Part shown: piece by piece, positions 22,804 to 33,223 of the stretch
Layout of the letters: each line of letters starts with the position of its first letter
Numbering within the stretch: the first letter of the stretch is position 1
Assembly (NCBI GenBank): GCA_016808115.1
Contig: JAEQBH010001143.1
Span: forward strand, 62,001 to 126,000
From: Tetrastigma voinierianum
Taxonomy: Eukaryota > Streptophyta > Magnoliopsida > Vitales > Vitaceae
DNA: 64,000 bases
Reading direction: 5' to 3'
The notes under the pieces: model-generated
Seen by the model: the letters and a program-made list of their open reading frames with translations, nothing else
The model's database searches: none
Told to the model about the DNA's origin: nothing
Program-made: the position numbers and the translations under genes

Positions 22804-23580
22804 TCATGGGGGGTCAAGGAGGAGGAGCTCCTTAACCCCGGCAGTGGCTTGTGTTGCAGCCTTCATGCTTGGTCCCTTCTTGTTGATTTTCTTCTCACAG
22901 GGTGATTTTGGGCTAACCAATTGCTCTGCATGGACGACTGATGGCAACTCCCAAACAACTGTTTCATCTTGGTTAGCCAATTCTTGCAATTTATGGATCT
23001 TTGGCTTGCCTGCATTATGACCAACTGAGTAGACTTCATTTCTTCCCTGCAATTTGGTTTGTGCTTGTGGCTCAAGTGAAAAATGTTGAGCTCCAATGTC
23101 ATGTTGCCAAATGTGAGTTGCATGACTCCATTTCGGAAATTGATAATTGCAGTGGCAGTGGCCAAAAATGGTCTTCCCAAGATGTCGGCACATGATTGGC
23201 CCGACTTTGCAATTGGCTCGGTGTCCGAGCACTACAAAGTCTCTTGGGTAGTAGGAGTTGTCTACCTTCTAACACATCCTCAACTTCTCCCTTAGGAATC
23301 TTCACTGATCTATCAGCCAATGACAAAGTGATGTTGGTAGGTTTTAGCTCTCTAAACCCTAAGCGCTTATACCTTGAGTATGGCGTAGGGTTCAGCTCGC
23401 CCCAGTCGAGCAATGACTTATCTATGCGAGTCCCTCGATGTTGTGAGAAATTGTGGGGATCACGGATCCTTGTACTTGAGGGTCTTGCTTTGGATTATGG
23501 CGCCGACTTGCTTTCGGTTAGGAAGGCTTTCTTCACAATGCCTAATCCCTTTTTGATTGTCTGAGAGATCTTTCAAAAAC
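22804..23580 (-). pseudogene. Retropepsin-like protease relic of element A
   Basis: Minus-strand pieces in order: PYSRYKRLGFRELKPTNI and LSLADRSVKIPKGEVEDVL (frame 23413-23099), then MGRPFLATATAIINFRNG and LTFGNMTLELNIFHLS (frame 23180-22863). These are the conserved blocks of Athila/Tat-type aspartic proteases, in which DxGAS lies before the LGELKP block. Here the active-site stretch is damaged (LDWGELNP). At least two frameshifts separate the blocks. No reverse transcriptase follows. The sequence passes into the AT-rich spacer and second ORF. Confidence 0.8.
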
Positions 23581-23640
23581 ATTGCATGAAATGGGGACTT
23601 GTTTAATGATGTCAAAAAGAGGTATGTGACCTTCACACAG

Positions 23641-25266
23641 TGATTCGTGCCCTGATGGGTGAGCTAAAATCAACAAGTTATATACCTAAGTTCCTTCTAC
23701 TCACTGTAGTAGTCAAACTCTTTGCTTGTATGGTGAATAGGGTCGAACACGGGGATGGGTTTTCATCCTAGGAATGATTTACATAAGTGCAAGAAGGTAT
23801 GGCTTTCTATTTGGATTTTTTGGATTTTTGTTTCAAAAACAGTGTGATGAGTTTGAAAGCGGTTAAGCGCCAAAAAAAGCTGAAAATGAAGTGTGAAAAG
23901 TTAACTTTGAAGATTTAGGTCACTAACCTTGGTAACTTAGGGCAAACAAGTGTCCTCGGGTTTTATCCTCGCGTTATGACAAGCAACCTATAGTCAGCCC
24001 ACCAGCCCAGGATCTATGTTTAACTAGCAAACCTCACCACTAAAAGCAGCTCTATTTGGGTGCTCTTGGTAACAGCCATCTATGGCCCCTTTACAGGTTG
24101 AAACCCTAACATTCAACATCATTTCGGTGGCTCGTAAGACCATCTAAAAAACCACGATTGCATCTAGCAATGGTATACCTTTGTATCCTAAGCGTGGTAA
24201 GTATTGGCCAATTAATGACATTAAATGATATTCACTAGTTTGAGAAGATAGGGTCATAAACAATTTTCAACTTTTAACACAAGAGGACAACACGCATATG
24301 CCCCACCACCATGCCTAGCTTCCTTCCTCTTCCAAAGAAAAGAGGCTTAGCCAAAGCATCTCTTGAGTTGTCATCCTGAGAGGGTGTTTGGAAGCTAGAA
24401 AATAAGGGAAAAGAGGAGAAAGAGAAACACAAAACCCTATTTAAGCTGAAGAATATTTTAAAATAAAAACACGAAAATTGTTTATAAATTTATTTGCTTG
24501 AAGGATTATAAAATGGAGGGAGCTTTATATGAGTAAATAAATGTGTAGAAAATATGTAAAGCTATGGTGCAATCTATAAAATTTAGATAAGAGTAAATGC
24601 ACCAAATTAGAAGTGGACACATTCAATTTATAAAAAAAGTGTGACAAAGCAGTGAATTTAGCTAGACATACAAATTCGCTAAAGTAGCGAAAATTTCGTA
24701 ACTAGCGGAAATCCTGAATAGCAGCAAGGATATTTCGCTAGACCACGGCACAATTTAAGCTAACTAAGCGAAATTTAATAACAGCGAAATTCTTGTGAGT
24801 AGCGAAAGCGTGAAGTTACCGTAGGAATAATTAGCTGCTTGAAATTTTGGGTCTAGCGAAAATTGTCGAACCTTCGCTAAGATTGAAATTTTAAGCTAAG
24901 AATTTGTAAGATTTTCGCTGATCTAAGCGAAGTACAATCTTAGCGAAATTCCCTGGAATTGGTGATCTTCATTGCATTGCCTCCTGCTCCTCTACTGCAG
25001 TGATTTTTCTTCACTTTGCCTTCATTCTCTCTTTGATTTTTGGTATGATTGATGGTTGACAATTGGGTTCAATCTTCATGATTCATCATATGTCTCGATG
25101 TCAGGCTGTCTGCGCAAAAACACATAAAACAACCAAAATAACCTCTAAGCGGCATTAGTGATACTAAGAGACTTGAACACTTCAATTGGCATAAATGACA
25201 TGATTAGCGTAGCACTCAAAACCTATCTAATATAGGGTTCAAAATAGCACTTTTGGGCACTAATCA
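23641..25266 (-). repeat. 3' LTR of element B
   Basis: The minus-strand start TGATTAGTGCCC is at 25266 and the end GGCACGAATCA at 23641. It is colinear with 31592-33223. It includes cgaacacggggatgggtttt, ggtttcaccaac-like U5 text and the TAGCGAAA array (24665-24950). Differences from the 5' LTR are mostly small indels. Confidence 0.85.
24665..24950 (-). repeat. TAGCGAAA palindrome array in B 3' LTR
   Basis: Repeated TAGCGAAA/TTTCGCTA words with spacers. It is the counterpart of 32585-32895 in the 5' LTR, though more worn. Confidence 0.65.
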
Positions 25267-25299
25267 CACTAGCAAAGCGTTGCTAGTCCATAGCAATGC
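25267..25299 (-). promoter_or_regulatory. Worn polypurine tract and hairpin of B
   Basis: The hairpin arms GCATTGCTA and TAGCAACGC with a GGAC-type loop (25277-25299) are intact, while the G run next to the LTR is reduced to CGCTTTGCTAGTG. The hairpin has outlasted the tract it precedes. Confidence 0.65.
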
Positions 25300-26439
25300 A
25301 AAAACAAGGAGATGCATGTAGTGATTTTCCAAAAAAGTTTATGGGTTTATGTACATATAAGCATTACCTTAAGCGAAAAATTGACACGAGTTTAGCAGAC
25401 ATGAAAGAACCAAAACCATACAAGAATAATTTCGAGTCAATATTGGTTCTATAGTTTCTAACTTGAATTTCCACCTGAGTCTAATGGTTTCTTTATATAG
25501 CAGTTAAGCCGATAAATTGCAAAATTTGTCCCATACTGACCTAGCATGCATGACCCAAGGTGTTGACATTTGAACATGTAGTTTACTACTACAACTAGCT
25601 TCTATTAGCCGGGTGCAATGCTTAAATCCGACTTCACCAAGTCCGTGTAGCGAAGGGTCCTGATGACTCCCAACCAATTAAGGTTTAGGGCATCAAGCGA
25701 AAGGATCAACACGACCCATGAGCTACGGAAGCACTGGACTCGAATGACGAAAATCAGCACCTACAATCGTTAGACTATACCTATCCACCATACTGCTTGA
25801 ACACTTCGTCGATGACTCCCAACCAATTAAGGCTTAGGGCATCGGGCTTCAAAACTTCATACACGGACCGTGCTGGGTTTGAGCAAGGCTTCACGGCTAT
25901 TTTCTTTTCTCTTTTTCTTTTGCTTTTTCTTTTCTTTTCCTTTTGGAAGACTACATTGAGATGCTTCAAATGTAGGTAACAAAAACTATCCTAAGTGCCA
26001 ACATCACCTAAGGCCGGCTATTCACAGCGAAAGGAGGCAAACGATTTAATGACCTATTGAAACAATCACAGTTGTGCGGTGTGTGAATTGGCTTAAGGGA
26101 GAAATGTTAAAGTTGACGTACTAGAACTGCGATTGACCAAAGCTATTTCAAGCATGGAATTTGTTCTAACATAAGGTGACAACTGGGGTTTCAAGTTTAC
26201 CAGCACAGACAGTTCAATTGTTCAATTGTAGCAATTCAATTGTTCCAATTGAAAATAAAACATTTACATGGTGGAGAGTCATAAAACAGTATGCAATACG
26301 TATATATGGGCTGAATAGCTTTTGATATAGCGAAATGGCTAATGAATATAAAGCTAACATAAAAAAAGTATCACTATCCTTTACTATGGCTGAATTGCAT
26401 AATCTAATCAAAATCGGTAGGAAGTGGTTGATGCATTTG
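25300..26439 (-). other. 3' non-coding region of element B
   Basis: Homologous to 19145-20344. The homopurine tract corresponds to plus-strand pyrimidines at 25898-25945. No conserved frame is visible. Confidence 0.6.
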
Positions 26440-28500
26440 AGTAACTATAAATCATAAAAACGTACCTCATCTTTGTGGTGGTGAATTGGTGTAGCGCTGT
26501 AATGATGATACATCCAAATAGAACTGCGTCGTGGTGGGCTCCTCTCACGATCGGAACCACGAGGAAGACCCCGGATCGTCGGGATCTGGCGAAGCATAGA
26601 GTGACATAGACCGACCTCGATCTGGTGCACATTGTAGCGCTGAAAACCTGAATAGCATCCGTCACACCAACATCTCGCTGGTGGCGTGAACATACCAGGC
26701 GGTGATGTCTTTGAATAAGATGGTAGGGTGTATCTAACTGCTATTTGCGGATGTGGTGTGTGGAGGAGGAGATGGAGGTGACATCTGCTGGAGGCTGGAC
26801 TCCTCTATATCTCGAGGGCTGGGGCGAGACCACATCGTCTGCATAGGTCGGCCACGACCCAGGCAGCCTCCTCTGAGTCTGTCGGATGGAAGATACGGGC
26901 ATGGTCGTCACCCGCTCCGACGGGGCTGGGAGGCACAGACTCTCATCTCAATCCGGCTCCCTCAGAATCCATGCTCGAGAACCTGGCGGAGTAGTCGGCA
27001 TCGGTAGTGGAATGCTCTGCTCGAGCCTGGTTCCTTAGGTGGACCTTTTCACTCGAAATCATCAAGGAGGTCATCACCGGCTCGGAGGGTGAACCAATAT
27101 CCCACCAGGATCGGGTGGGCCTGGATGGCTCCTCAGGCTACCGTAATCTTGTAGCGGGACGAACTCGTCAAGATAAATGGTCAATCGGTAGCATTGGCGG
27201 GAGCTGCCTCCTGCAAAATCTTGGTCCGGTTGTAGTATCTACGGCGGTGCTCGAACCATCTCGATGAGGTGGTGAATTTAATCTCTATAACCTGACTGGC
27301 CGGCGGTGCTCTGCGAGGCTGGTTCTTGAAATATCGGCCGCTCGGGTACTCGCGGTGATCATCGATAGAGGCGAAGCTCCCGCGCGGACCATGCTCCCTC
27401 GAGATGTCATAGAGTGATAGAGCTGGCACCACTTGTGGGTAATATCTTTGCCTGGAGTCATGAAGGCGGTAGTGAATAATCCTCGATCGAGTCTCATGGA
27501 CTCCTAAACCTAGGATGTTTTCAGTATTTGAGACATCATGTGCGACTCGATGAAAATCTACGATGAGTCGTACATTCCCGGAAATAGGGTTCCCTGCAGG
27601 CTCGCGGCCTCGATCCTGGCTGGTGACAAGCAAGCGATGATGGCCATTGCTACTGCTGGCCGTGTGACTAGTGATGGCTGCGGCCGAGAGAAGATAGCTC
27701 ACCGGGGGCCCGATGTGCGGAGCCTAAGCTTGGAAGAAGCAGGGCCCTCCCCAACTATTCTACGAGGCACGGGTGATGGGGCCGGGGTCGTCAGGTATCT
27801 GTGTAATGAGAAACCCACGAGGCTCCTCAGTCTTGCCTCGGGGCCGGTGATGATGTCTTGGAGCGGGGCTTGGAGGCTGAAATTTGGGGCCTCTCGCTCG
27901 GGTGTCTTGAATAAACTGCATGTGCGGCGGGACCCTAAGTCTGAACCATATCGAAATCTGAATAAAACTGCGGAAGGGGCTGCGCTCACGAAAATGCAAC
28001 TAAGGCCTTGAATGCACGAACTAAGGCTCCTTTGGGTGGTGAGGCACTCTGAAGCTTGGTAGATGAACGAGCTCAGCTCTGACTCACCGCAGCTCTGGAA
28101 TAGCCAAATAAGGCCCCGTAAGGACCAGCCGTGGAAGCGAGTGGTATAGATGCGGGCAGTTGTGTGAGCCTGATGCTTGACGGCGGTGGCGGTGAGCGGA
28201 CGAGCACAGACAACGCGGTGTGGTGACCCGGGACCGGTCGTGGTGTCTTGGCGAATTTAGTGCGAGGCGCGGTGGAAGGCTCGGTCTGGGCTCGGTCGAG
28301 GTCTCGGTCGGTGAGGCGGGATGCGAAGTGAGAGCGAGGATGCGCGAGCTACGAGACGGAGACGCTGGTGGCTCGGTCGTGCGGGGCAGCGGCGGTGGTG
28401 TTGGGCGCTCGGGCGACTCGAGGGCCGGCCTTGTAGTGGCTCGAAAGAAGAGACTAGAGAGGGGAAAATACGAAGTGGACAGATAGCCATCCCCCACTTT
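26440..28500 (-). pseudogene. Second ORF of element B, decayed
   Basis: A GC-rich minus-strand relic. The longest frame (27702-27181, 173 aa) contains VRLIVDFHRVAHDVSN and RYYPQVVPALSLYDISREHG. An overlapping frame (27497-27285) reads MRLDRGLFTTAFMTPGKDIT and YHSMTSRGS, the conserved core of this ORF type. N-terminal parts near 27990-27700 are Pro/Ser/Arg-rich. The domain order equals the copies at 380-2150 and 20345-22110. Function is unknown. It replaces pol between protease and the 3' region. Confidence 0.6.
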
Positions 28501-28507
28501 ACTCCCA

Positions 28508-28515
28508 TTTATAAA
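28508..28515 (-). promoter_or_regulatory. TATA-like box before second ORF of B
   Basis: Minus-strand TTTATAAA in the context gtttataaatggg lies immediately upstream of the GC-rich ORF. A TAGCGAAT-like word (complement at 28554-28563) lies about 45 bp further upstream, as in element A. Confidence 0.45.
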
Positions 28516-28519
28516 CTGA

Positions 28520-28765
28520 GATGGCGTAGAGTCATTTGCATAATTTCAGCTAGTATAGCGAATTGTGGCTTACTCCTTGCAATTCAAAATTTTTAGATTA
28601 ATTATTAGTACTATATGAAATAAAAATTATTATAATAAAAAAAATTATTATATATAAAACTATAATTAAAATTGAATTCAAAATACTATAGTATATAAAC
28701 AAAATTACTAAAGAGAAAAAGCGCTAATTTAGCAAACTTTCGAAAAATAAGCGAAATTATCAAAA
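28520..28765 (-). other. AT-rich spacer between protease and second ORF of B
   Basis: TA-rich low-complexity sequence equivalent to 22510-22795. No gene is visible. Confidence 0.6.
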
Positions 28766-29640
28766 TTAACTAGGTAAGACAAAAGCAAAATTGTTGACTG
28801 CAATCAGTTTTTGAAAACACGGACAGTCGATTTCAAAATTACTCGAGAGGTCGAGAGAATGATCTGCTCCAGCCCTACTTGATAGCACAGGTTGACTCCG
28901 TGGTGTTGGGTGTCGATTGTTGAAGTGGTCCTCAGCGATGGCTTTTGAATTGAGCAATTGGCGACTGCGGAGTGGGTGTTGATGGCAAAACCAATATCTC
29001 TTCATCTCCTTGGTGATTACTCCTTGCGATTCACGGACACTTTGTGCTTCCACGCATCTGACCATTTTGAAACAACTTCATCCCGATTATTTGATTTTTA
29101 TATTCTAGCAAATTTAGCTTGTTGTTCGAATGAAGATGTTTAACTCAAGGTCATGTTACCAAAGGTAAGTTGCATGATTCCATTAGGCAATTTATTATTG
29201 CATTGGGCGTGACGAAATAGATCTTCCTAAGATGATTGGTTTATGATTGGGTTCACTTGCAATTGGCTGGTCTCGAAGCACTACAAATCTCTTGGGTAGT
29301 AAATTTGTCTATCTTCGCTAAGACATCCTCAACATCCGCCAGGGATTTTAAGCGATCTATCGGCCAATGAAAGTGTGATGTTGGTAGGTTTAAGTTCCTA
29401 AACCTAGCGCTTCAGCTATCTTGAATGCGGCATTAGGTTCTACTTGGCTCCTAAATCAAGCAATGGTTGTCTATGCACTTCCGCGATATTGACTGAAATT
29501 GTGGGAGACCACGGATCCTTGTATTTGTGAGTGTTGCTTTGGATTATGTGACTTGTTCGGTGAAATGCCTTCTTCGATGCAATCCGCTTCTTGATTGTCT
29601 GAAGATCTTTCGAAATTTTGCATAGCGGGGACTTGTTTGA
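28766..29640 (-). pseudogene. Retropepsin-like protease relic of element B
   Basis: Upstream of the catalytic region, the frame 29731-29471 reads LEVLAQVKVNIPHYIIKQVP and the degenerate KFLKDL-like and YKDPGS-like blocks typical of Athila/Tat gag-protease. Then come the same blocks as element A at 29450-29150, more worn: aatgaaagtgtgatgttggt-type text encodes the ADRSVKIP region. The section from 29150 to 28766 corresponds to the FGNMTLELN block and beyond. No intact frame remains. Confidence 0.7.
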
Positions 29641-31268
29641 TTATGTAATGGGGTATGTTAACCTTCACTTGCGCCAGGACTTCTAAAATGCACATGTTGA
29701 GATGCCTTAACTGCTTACTTCCTAAGTGCACAGTGGAAATGGAGTGGCATGCGGTGCTTCATTGAATCCTCTTTCGAAAAAATGTGTGTTACGACTCAAT
29801 TCTTCTCCGTTCTGGTTTCTTCAACAGGTTTAGGCATGGGCTGATTAACCTCTTTTCCACTCCTCAAGGTGATTACAGCCTTCACCTCATCCATTCTGAT
29901 TGTTGGATGATCTACCTGTGGATTCCCTTTGGGTTTAGCCTTGTTTGGGAAGGAACCCTCTTTCTTCTCACCTCAAACAACTTGTTGATCTTGGTGATTG
30001 AATACTGTAGGTTATCCGTTTTACGGTTTGGGTGCTCTCTAACCCATCTATTCTCTTGTTCGATGTACTCTACGGTATCAATCCTTTGTACCCAGGTTGC
30101 ACATTAATCCCTTTTGCTCTTCCACGAGTACCCACCACCTTCTCAAATTTAAAAATGGCTTGTTCCACGGGGAGATGAGGATGGTGGTGGTTGTGGACAA
30201 AGTGGGAACAAGGCGTGGTTTGGCACTGAGGAGTACACATAGGCGGGAGTGGGTTTCAGGAAAGATTAGGAGTGATTCCTCAATTGGAATTGTAGGTATT
30301 GCCATATGGGCTGACCAGGTTGTGGTGGCTTATGTTGTCCTGCCGGTATTTGCATTCGAGCATCGTCAGCTTCATTGAAGGGGCCATAGGACCTTTGTTC
30401 TACTGGATGTACGGGGATTAGGTGGTGCGAGGATTGGCTTGTGCGGGATTTTCAATCCGCGCCTGCACTTCATGGAGCCTTTTCGTGACTCTACTTTCTA
30501 GCTAAAGTTGAAATTCAGCTTTCATTCTATGTCCTCGCGTGTAAATCCCTCCTTAGGGTTGTTTGAGGCCTCGTGACTTTCCATTTCTCTAGGGTTAGGC
30601 TCATCCCAACCCTTAGAAGTTTCAGCCACATAATTTAAGAAATCCATTTAGCCGTCGGGATGCTTACTTAGAAAGTCTCCTCCCATGGTTTCCAAAGGCT
30701 GCCTCATAGCGGGAGACATAACACCATAGAAATGGTTTACCGGCATCCATGTATCAAACCCATGATGTGGGCTGCACCGCGATGGTCTCCATAAATCTTT
30801 CCCAACATTGATAGAACCTCTCACCATCTTGGTGCAAAGGTGTAATTTGTCTCTTCAAATTGTTGGTCTTATGAGCCTTCGAAGAATTTCTTGAAGTGCG
30901 CTGCGGCTCGACCCTATTCTTATGGTTCCTAGGCCTGTTGGTTGTAACCGTCTGGCCTTGTCCTTTAGGGTTAGTGGAAATGCTTTTAGCTTAAGCAAAT
31001 CCATGTCCATCATTCCTTCCTTAAAGGTTGTGCATACTTCCTCAAAATCCCTAATATGAGTGTATGGATTTTCATTTTCCATACCATGGTATGTGGGGAG
31101 TAGGGGTACCAAGTAGGGCCTCACTGCTACATCTTCAGCAGGAGGTATGATGCAAGAAGGGGCACTAACTCTAGGAGGGTGGATGTGGTCCCTCATCGAT
31201 CTATAGGCAGTTGGATTCATTGGGGTACACGGGCGACTCTCTGCTTGTTCCTCGGGCGGTGGATCCAT
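29641..31268 (-). pseudogene. gag relic of element B
   Basis: The start is chosen at 31268: MDPPPEEQAESRPCTPMNPT, then RSMRDHIHPPRVSAPSCIIP. In the same frame YHGMENENPYTHIRDFEEV and FKEGMMDMDLLKLKAFPLTL are the retrotransposon gag core (capsid). After frameshifts, WERFMETI and MSPAMRQPLETMGGDFLS-like text continue to about 30640. The linker KRIDGLEST lies near 30080. This is the best-preserved coding stretch in the family (137 codons open). Retroelement capsid proteins of this type form the particle. The gene is non-functional as read. Confidence 0.8.
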
Positions 31269-31520
31269 GGTATCGGTGTGTCCTGCCGGCTTGGCCAGGT
31301 CGAGTTGTGTACGATTCTGTAGTCTACGTGTGTCTCACTGGAGCATAAACACCTGTTACAAAATTAGTAGAGACAACAAAAGAGTACCCAGTGAGCTTGC
31401 AAAAGGGTTATTGTTAGCTAAAATAAAGCGATTGTAAAGAACACAGCAGATGCGGGTTCTTTGCAAAGTGATGAACAGCCGGTTCTGCCTTCAGGTTACA
31501 AAGAATTAAAGGTTACCTTC

Positions 31521-31542
31521 ACTTGTGATGTTGATCACAAGT
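31521..31542 (-). other. Leader hairpin downstream of the primer site (B)
   Basis: Perfect 9-bp arms ACTTGTGAT/ATCACAAGT with loop GTTG (complement CAAC). The arms are identical to those of T1 at 3503-3524, although the surrounding sequence differs. Confidence 0.7.
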
Positions 31543-31572
31543 ACACTTCAACTTATCAAGCGTGGTTTGGCA

Positions 31573-31588
31573 CCATCCGGCCCAGCCA
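31573..31588 (-). promoter_or_regulatory. Primer-binding site of B (worn)
   Basis: Minus-strand TGGCTGGGCCGGATGG follows the LTR end by three bases. It is equivalent to TGGCGCCATTAGGGATGG at 35105-35122. Confidence 0.6.
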
Positions 31589-31591
31589 TTT

Positions 31592-33223
31592 TGGTCGTGC
31601 CACGATGAGGTGCAGAGCTAAAATCAGCAAAATTTATATACCTAAGTTCCTCCTCTTGCCGTAGTCAAGCTCTTGATATAGTGGTCCTAAATTCGAACAC
31701 GGGGATGGGTTTTCATCCTAGGAATGATTTGCATAAGTGCAAGAAGGTAAGGCTCTGTTTGGATTTTTGGATTTTGTTTCCAAAAACGGTGTGATGAGTT
31801 TGGCGGTCTTGTAAGCGAAAATGAAGTGTGAAAAGTTAACTTTGAAGATTTAGGTCACTAACCTTAGGGCAAACAAGTGTCACCGAGGTTTTATCCTCGC
31901 GTTATGACAAGCAGCCTATGAGTCAGCCCGCAATAGGATCTATGTTAACTAGCAAACCTCACCCTAAAAACAACTCTATTTGAGTTAACACAGGTAACAT
32001 GCATCATGGCCTTTACGAGTTTGAAACCTTAACATTGACATCATTTAGTGGCTTGTAAAGACCGTCTAAAACCACGATTAAATCTAACCCAATAAGTATA
32101 CCTTTGCATCCTAAAGCATGAGTAAGTATTAGCCCCAGTGTGACATTAAATGATATTCACCCTAGTTTGAGAAGATAGGGGTCATAAACACCGATTACTG
32201 TAACTTTTAGCACAAGAGGACAACACTGCATATGCCCCCACCACCAAGCTAGCTTCCTTGCTCTTCAAAGAAAAGAGGCAGCCAAGCATCTCTTGAGTTG
32301 TCATCCTGAGAGGGTGTTTAGGCTTGAAAATAAGGGAAAGAGGAGAGAGAAGAGAGAAACACCAAACCCTAACTAAAGCTACGAAAGATATTTACATAAA
32401 TGAAAACTTGCCAAAAGATTTCTCCCCTCAATTTGTTGCTTAGGGTTACAAAATGGGAGGTGGCTTATATAGGCCACAATGTATGGCTTTCATAAAGCCT
32501 AACAATTTAGCTAAATTTAGGGACCAAAGGAGTAATACACAAGAATTGAAGTCGGTTTGCATTAATTACAAAAAGTGTGACAAGGCGTGAATTTAGCTAG
32601 GCATGCATTTATAGGTAGCGAAAATTTCGCTAGCTAGCGAAAATTTAAGCAGGTAAGCGAAATCACCAAGAAGAATAAGCAGCGGGAAATTTCGCTGAAT
32701 ACAGCTGATTTCGCTAGCTAGCGAAATTTAGCTAACAAGCGAAATTCTTGTGAGTAGCCCAGCGTGAAATTTATTTAGGAATAGTGCTTTAAGCGAAAAT
32801 TACAGGTCTAAGCGAAAGTGTCAATTTAGCTAAGATTATGAATTTTCGCTAAGGCTGCGAAATTTTCGCAAACCCGGTGAGTACGCAATCTTGAGAATTC
32901 ACGGAATTCTTGATCTTCAACGCATTGCCTCCACTGCTCCTCTCTTTGCATTGATTTTCTTCACTTTGCCTTCATTCTCTCTTTGATTTTGGTATGATTG
33001 ATGGTTGACAATTGGGTTCAATCTTCATGATTCATCGTATGTCTCGATGTATCGAACTCCCAATGCGCTAAAACTTGCAAAGCGACCAAAAATAACCTCT
33101 AAGCGACATTAGTGATACTAAGAAGACTTGAACACTTCAATTGGCATAAATGACATGATTAAGCGCGCAAAAGCACTCAAAACCTATCTATAAGTTCAAA
33201 TAGCACTTTTGGGCACTAATCCA
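31592..33223 (-). repeat. 5' LTR of element B
   Basis: The minus-strand start is at 33223 (TGGATTAGTGCCC, one base inserted) and the end GGCACGACCA is at 31592. TATA is TATATAAG (plus coordinates 32464-32471). The palindrome array is 32585-32895. It is 1632 bp, against 1626 bp for the 3' LTR. Confidence 0.85.
32585..32895 (-). repeat. TAGCGAAA palindrome array in B 5' LTR
   Basis: Dense array with two perfect TTTCGCTAGCTAGCGAAA palindromes at 32625-32642 and 32709-32726. It lies about 115-425 bp upstream of the TATA box. Confidence 0.75.

Larger units (their letters stand above)
23641..33223 (-). mobile_element. Element B: complete T-family LTR retrotransposon
   Basis: LTRs of 1632 bp (31592-33223) and 1626 bp (23641-25266) enclose about 6.3 kb. 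On the minus strand the order is primer site, leader hairpin, gag, protease, AT-rich spacer, TATA-like site, second ORF, 3' region, worn polypurine tract. No pol is found. It is inserted in element A between gag and protease. It is the best copy for reading the family's architecture. Confidence 0.85.
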
